Shown here piece after piece: positions 24,754 to 28,121 of a stretch of 28,121 bases of DNA. Made by a program: the position numbers and the translations under genes. The DNA lies in NCBI GenBank assembly GCA_021789755.1, contig JAJYJD010000010.1, positions 1-28,121 on the forward strand, read 5' to 3'. Every line of letters starts with the position of its first letter. Position 1 is the first letter of the stretch. This DNA is from Bacteroidota bacterium. GTDB taxonomy: Bacteria; Bacteroidota; Ignavibacteria; Kryptoniales; JAKASW01. The notes below the pieces were generated by a model. That model saw nothing but the letters and a program-made list of their open reading frames with translations. It ran no database searches and had not been told where the DNA came from.

Positions 24754-25740
24754 TCAATGCAGGAAATCTTCGACTGTCTCAATGAACATGTTCGGCTGAT
24801 CGACGAAGGTCATGTGTCCGCTGTGCGGGAATATGACAAGCTTCGATCCGGCAATTTTCGAATGCATTTCTTCCGACAGCCAGGGTGCACATTCGTCATG
24901 GTCGCCGCATGTGATGAGAGTCGGTACCTTTATCGTAGACAGCTTGTCGACGTACTCCACCGACTTGAGGTTGCCGTCGATAACGTACTCGCCGTCTGAT
25001 CCCCACATCTCACGGTACAATCGCCATGACATGTTTCCGCTCGCTACCGGGTCGTAGTTCGGGTCTGGCCGGTTCTGGTACAGATACGGGAAGTAGCCTT
25101 CGCCCCACGCCGCTATCATGTAAGCATTCGTATATCTGTTTTGCTCGTAAGGCAAACCGTGTCCGAATAGCCCCGCCTTCTCCATTTTGTCGATCCGGTT
25201 CCTGAGCTCCGGAGACATGCTCTCTTTTATCTTCGCGAGGACCTGGTTCATTTGCGAAGTGCTGGGGAATGTGCTGCACAGAATCAGGTGCGTCAAATGC
25301 TGCTGGTACTTGAGTGCATACGCCTGCGCCAGGACGCCGCCGTACGAATGACCCAGCAGACTCATCTTTCCGAGATCGAGCGCTTCCCGGACGGCCTCCA
25401 CATCTTCAACCATGTTCTCAACCGTGTACTTCGTCGAATCCTGCAACCTCTGCGATTGTCCGGATCCTCGCTCGTCGATGAAAATCAGCTTATTGTTTCT
25501 TGCCAGAGGAACAAGGTAAGGGAGAAAATAATCGTGCGATGCACCCGGACCTCCGTGGACTATCATGAGCGGCTCCCCTTTGCCAAACTCTTCATAATAT
25601 ATCATGACTCCGTTCGCGTCGACGAAACCCCGATGTATTTTGTACACATTATCTGAAACCGCGGTGCCGGGTTTCGATTGACAACCGAAGAAAAGCGATG
25701 CGAAAAGAATCATCAGTGAATATGACATCAAATGTCGCAT
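24754..25740 (-). CDS. S33 alpha/beta-hydrolase lipoprotein, proline-iminopeptidase-like
   Basis: The 328-aa product has a lipoprotein-type signal with Cys20 in LFFGCQ. The hydrolase domain shows VHGGPGASHDY (oxyanion loop), DERGSGQS, nucleophile Ser132 in GHSYGG, the acid in GDHDECAP and the His in HSGHM. HGGPG plus DxRGxGxS are hallmarks of the prolyl aminopeptidase S33 family, which release N-terminal proline or act as related amidases and esterases. An envelope lipoprotein form is less usual than the cytoplasmic enzyme. AGGAG lies 7-8 nt before the ATG. It is transcribed towards the plus-strand operon and separated from it by the shared terminator. The natural substrate is unknown. Confidence 0.9.
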   Translation of the reverse strand: MRHLMSYSLMILFASLFFGCQSKPGTAVSDNVYKIHRGFVDANGVMIYYEEFGKGEPLMIVHGGPGASHDYFLPYLVPLARNNKLIFIDERGSGQSQRLQDSTKYTVENMVEDVEAVREALDLGKMSLLGHSYGGVLAQAYALKYQQHLTHLILCSTFPSTSQMNQVLAKIKESMSPELRNRIDKMEKAGLFGHGLPYEQNRYTNAYMIAAWGEGYFPYLYQNRPDPNYDPVASGNMSWRLYREMWGSDGEYVIDGNLKSVEYVDKLSTIKVPTLITCGDHDECAPWLSEEMHSKIAGSKLVIFPHSGHMTFVDQPNMFIETVEDFLH

Positions 25741-25949
25741 GATTTATCTCCTCTTTGTGATTGTGACGAATCTCCTTGAAGCATCGGCAAGAAGACAAAC
25801 GCCATAGATGACTCCCGATGCTCGTGAGGTCGTGATGAATTCTTGATGGGCAGATTTGCAGAATCGAAGGAAGAAGTGAGGGTAGGGCTTTCTATTCTAT
25901 TCAGAGTGGGCATCCCTTAATTTCGATACCTAATTCGTTCCGAAGACCG

Positions 25950-25966
25950 TATCGCGTGCGGCGATA
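25950..25966 (-). other. Weak hairpin after bipA
   Basis: TATCGC (25950-25955) pairs with GCGATA (25961-25966) around a 5-nt loop, about 60 nt downstream of the bipA stop. There is no U tract. The remaining gap 25741-26026 shows no gene; the promoter for the S33 gene should lie there but no clear pair is visible. Confidence 0.25.
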
Positions 25967-26026
25967 GGGCGAAGCGGTTGGGCGCGCGAAGTTTTCCCCG
26001 GTCAAGACTCGCGGACGGCAGCCAAA

Positions 26027-27847
26027 TCACACCATCGCTGTCTTTTTTCTGGATTTATATCTATCGTCGTGGTCGAGTATCCGCTCGCGCAGTCTGATCG
26101 ACTTGGGCGTGAACTCGACGTACTCGTCGTCGTTTATCCACTCGATAGCCTTCTCGACGGTCATCAGCAAAGGCGGCTCGAGTCGGATTGCCTCGTCGGC
26201 GCCCGATGCGCGCATGTTTGTCAGATGTTTCGTCTTGCAGACGTTGGCGACGATGGTGTCTTCCCGCGCGTTCTCTCCGACGATCATCCCGGCATAGACC
26301 CGGGTGCCGGGTTCGATGAAGAATGTCATCCTCTCTCCAAGCTTCCACATGGCGTAAGCCACAGCTGTACCTGTTTCCATTGCCACGACCGCACCTTTAT
26401 TTCGCCCTTCGATTTCTCCCTTGAAAGGCTCGTACCCGTGGTAATTATGGTGCAGGATTCCCGTTCCCTTAGTCTGTGTCAGAAATTCCGTCCTGAAGCC
26501 TATGAGTCCTCTTGCCGGCACGATGAATTCGAGCCTTGTGTTGCCGTGACTCGGGACCAGGTTCTTCATCTCACCTTTCCGGCGGCTGAGGTTGTCGATG
26601 ACGGTGCCCACAAATTCGTCCGGGACGTCTATGACCACGTGCTCGACCGGCTCGTGGAGCTCGTGGTCAACGGTTTTGTAAATGACCTGCGGTTTTCCAA
26701 CCTGGAATTCGTATCCTTCTCTGCGCATGGTTTCGATGAGAATTGCCAGGTGAAGCTCGCCCCTTCCGCTGACGGTGAAGATATCCGGGGTGTCCCCCGG
26801 CTCGACGCGCAAACTCACGTTCGCTCTCAGCTCGCGCATTAACCGCTCCGCGAGATTTCTCGTCGTGACGTACTTTCCTTCCGTACCCGCGAACGGCGAA
26901 TTGTTGACGACGAAATTCATGGACAGAGTCGGCTCTTCGATATTCACGAACGGCAGAGGCGTGATGTCGGCGGGATCGCATAGAGTCTCGCCGATGTCGA
27001 CGTCTTCCATCCCGGCGAGCGCGATGATTTCGCCCGCGCTTGCTTCCGTGGTTTCGTTCCGCTTCAATCCTTCGAAAGTGTAAATCTTTGTTATCCTCGC
27101 GTCCTCGACTCTACCGTCCTTGTGAATGACGTGCATCGGTGCTCCATCCCTGATCGTTCCGCGGAATATTCTGCCGATTCCGAGTCGGCCGATGTAATCG
27201 TTATATTCGATGTTCATGACAAGCATCTGGAATGGATGTTCCGAGTCGGCGGGCGGCTCGGGTATCTGTTTCAATATGGTTTCGAAAAGCGGGGAGAGAT
27301 CGTGATTCTCCCGGTCGAGTGAGTATTGCGCGATCCCCTGTTTTGCGATAGTATACACTACCGGGAAGTCGATCTGCTCGTCGTTCGCGCCGAGAGAAAT
27401 AAAAAGGTCATATACTTCGTTCAAGACTTCGGCCGGGCGGGCGTCTTTCCTGTCGATCTTGTTGATCACGACGATCGGTTTGAGGTCCAGCTCGAGTGCC
27501 TTACGAAGCACGAACTTTGTCTGCGGGAGCGGCCCTTCAGCGGCGTCCACGAGGAGGAGAACGCCGTCGACCATCATGAGTGTCCGCTCGACCTCGCCGC
27601 CGAAGTCGGAGTGGCCGGGAGTGTCGACTATATTTATCTTAACATTTTTGTATCTTACCGACGCGTTCTTTGCAAGTATTGTGATCCCTTTTTCACGCTC
27701 GAGGTCGTTCGAATCGAGAATGCGGGTCCCCATGTTCTGGTTTTCCCTGAAAGTGCCGGTTTGCTTGAGCATGTGGTCAACCAACGTTGTCTTTCCATGG
27801 TCAACGTGAGCTATTATGGCTATGTTTCTCAGTTTATATTCTCTCAT
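26027..27847 (-). CDS. bipA: Ribosome-associated translational GTPase BipA/TypA
   Basis: BipA is an EF-G-like GTPase that assists 50S subunit assembly and stress adaptation. The 606-aa product has G1 AHVDHGKT (13-20), the switch region REKGITI, G3 DTPGHSDFGGEVER and G4 NKIDR, followed by the beta-barrel domain II, two alpha/beta domains and the BipA-specific C-terminal part with ARGLIGFRTEFLTQTKGTG, MRASGADE and SIRLRERIL. Length and end match the family. The spacing from a possible GGAGAAG to the ATG is long (about 10-13 nt). The gene stands alone; the 274-nt region upstream holds palindromic sequence and no gene on this strand. Confidence 0.97.
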   Translation of the reverse strand: MREYKLRNIAIIAHVDHGKTTLVDHMLKQTGTFRENQNMGTRILDSNDLEREKGITILAKNASVRYKNVKINIVDTPGHSDFGGEVERTLMMVDGVLLLVDAAEGPLPQTKFVLRKALELDLKPIVVINKIDRKDARPAEVLNEVYDLFISLGANDEQIDFPVVYTIAKQGIAQYSLDRENHDLSPLFETILKQIPEPPADSEHPFQMLVMNIEYNDYIGRLGIGRIFRGTIRDGAPMHVIHKDGRVEDARITKIYTFEGLKRNETTEASAGEIIALAGMEDVDIGETLCDPADITPLPFVNIEEPTLSMNFVVNNSPFAGTEGKYVTTRNLAERLMRELRANVSLRVEPGDTPDIFTVSGRGELHLAILIETMRREGYEFQVGKPQVIYKTVDHELHEPVEHVVIDVPDEFVGTVIDNLSRRKGEMKNLVPSHGNTRLEFIVPARGLIGFRTEFLTQTKGTGILHHNYHGYEPFKGEIEGRNKGAVVAMETGTAVAYAMWKLGERMTFFIEPGTRVYAGMIVGENAREDTIVANVCKTKHLTNMRASGADEAIRLEPPLLMTVEKAIEWINDDEYVEFTPKSIRLRERILDHDDRYKSRKKTAMV

Positions 27848-27956
27848 TTCAAAAAATCTTCTCCAAGCGATCTGAACGATGTTCGGGTGTTTTCACCACG
27901 GTGAGCTTTTCCCGGGAGCCGGGTTTATGCCTTGCGGCGAAGCGCCGGGTGCGTCA

Positions 27957-27976
27957 GCACCTTGGCGCCAAGGTGC
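27957..27976. repeat. Perfect 20-nt palindrome upstream of bipA
   Basis: GCACCTTGGCGCCAAGGTGC is its own reverse complement, 110 nt upstream of the bipA start. Flanks hold further short inverted pieces (CGGCGAAGCGCCG at about 27935-27947, TCCGGA nearby). It may be an operator, a leader-RNA structure or a dispersed repeat. Confidence 0.85.
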
Positions 27977-28109
27977 TTGATCCGGAAGTTTTCTCCGGAG
28001 GAACTTGCTTACGCTGGTAATAAGATAACAAAGATGGGCCAGATAGAAAAGTGTGCCTGTCGGCCACTCGCCTAACCTCTTAAATAACAGAAAGTTGGGA
28101 GTCCAGGAC

Positions 28110-28121
28110 ATGAAATGTCAC
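28110..28121 (+). CDS. Possible start of a new gene, cut by the window end
   Basis: The last 12 bases read ATG AAA TGT CAC with TGGGAG 8 nt upstream, a well-placed ribosome site. Only four codons are visible, so the product cannot be judged. Confidence 0.25.

Noticed and set aside
28020..28090. tRNA-like GAGTGGCCGAC stretch (minus strand)
   Set aside because: It resembles part of a tRNA-Ser D-arm but no anticodon or T arm with GTTCRA follows.
27893..28111. Small minus-strand open frame upstream of bipA
   Set aside because: It runs across the palindromes, has no ribosome site or domain, and looks like non-coding leader sequence.

Overview
The window is a 28 kb chromosomal stretch from a Gram-negative bacterium, most likely of the Bacteroidota/Ignavibacteriota/Chlorobiota (FCB) assemblage. 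This is inference. It rests on a remnant of a carboxypeptidase-regulatory-domain/TonB-plug outer-membrane protein, a TRAP transporter with a TAtT-type lipoprotein, a family PL10 pectate lyase, and a pfkA promoter resembling the Bacteroidota TTTG/TAnnTTTG pattern. Clear Shine-Dalgarno sequences before several genes (htrA, the cupin, the glutaredoxin-like gene, the S33 peptidase) fit the Ignavibacteria/Chlorobi side better than core Bacteroidetes. I saw no rRNA, tRNA, CRISPR array, insertion sequence or phage genes.

Layout. 1-5.7 kb (+): an HtrA/DegQ periplasmic protease closed by a strong terminator; a small unassigned protein; a pectin-type cassette (secreted cupin, PL10 pectate lyase, secreted alpha/beta-hydrolase esterase); and a membrane-anchored glutaredoxin-like protein. 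5.7-8.2 kb: an eroded minus-strand outer-membrane protein fragment and an EntS-type MFS exporter, in gaps full of degenerate 7-9 nt tandem repeats and hairpins. 8.2-17.1 kb (-): a run that reads, in transcription order, HAD phosphatase, 7TM-HD (PgpH-like) phosphodiesterase, Xer recombinase, M50 membrane protease, lysC, lysA, asd. 17.3-24.7 kb (+): pfkA, then a TRAP transporter of TAtT type (T lipoprotein, P binding protein, Q, M), a SAM methyltransferase, a metallophosphoesterase and an exported protein of unknown function, ended by a bidirectional terminator. 24.7-27.8 kb (-): a lipoprotein proline-iminopeptidase-like hydrolase and the translational GTPase BipA/TypA. A new plus-strand gene may begin at the last bases.

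How the genes work together. lysC and asd supply aspartate semialdehyde, and lysA performs the last step of lysine synthesis; their compact arrangement suggests co-transcription. The TRAP genes are translationally coupled or nearly so, and the methyltransferase and phosphoesterase follow directly (1-nt gap, then a 4-nt overlap), so they may belong to the same physiological module. The cupin, lyase and esterase would act on pectin-like polymer in the periplasm or outside the cell.

The least ordinary material is the TRAP module with a binding protein lacking the usual ligand-binding arginine, a phosphofructokinase with GGNGT in place of GGDGS, a secreted cupin beside a pectate lyase, and two kinds of non-coding element: short-unit tandem repeats placed just after stop codons, and perfect or near-perfect palindromes in the gaps, several with CCGAC/GTCGG arms. 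I did not find convincing evidence for an entirely new multi-gene defence or mobile system.
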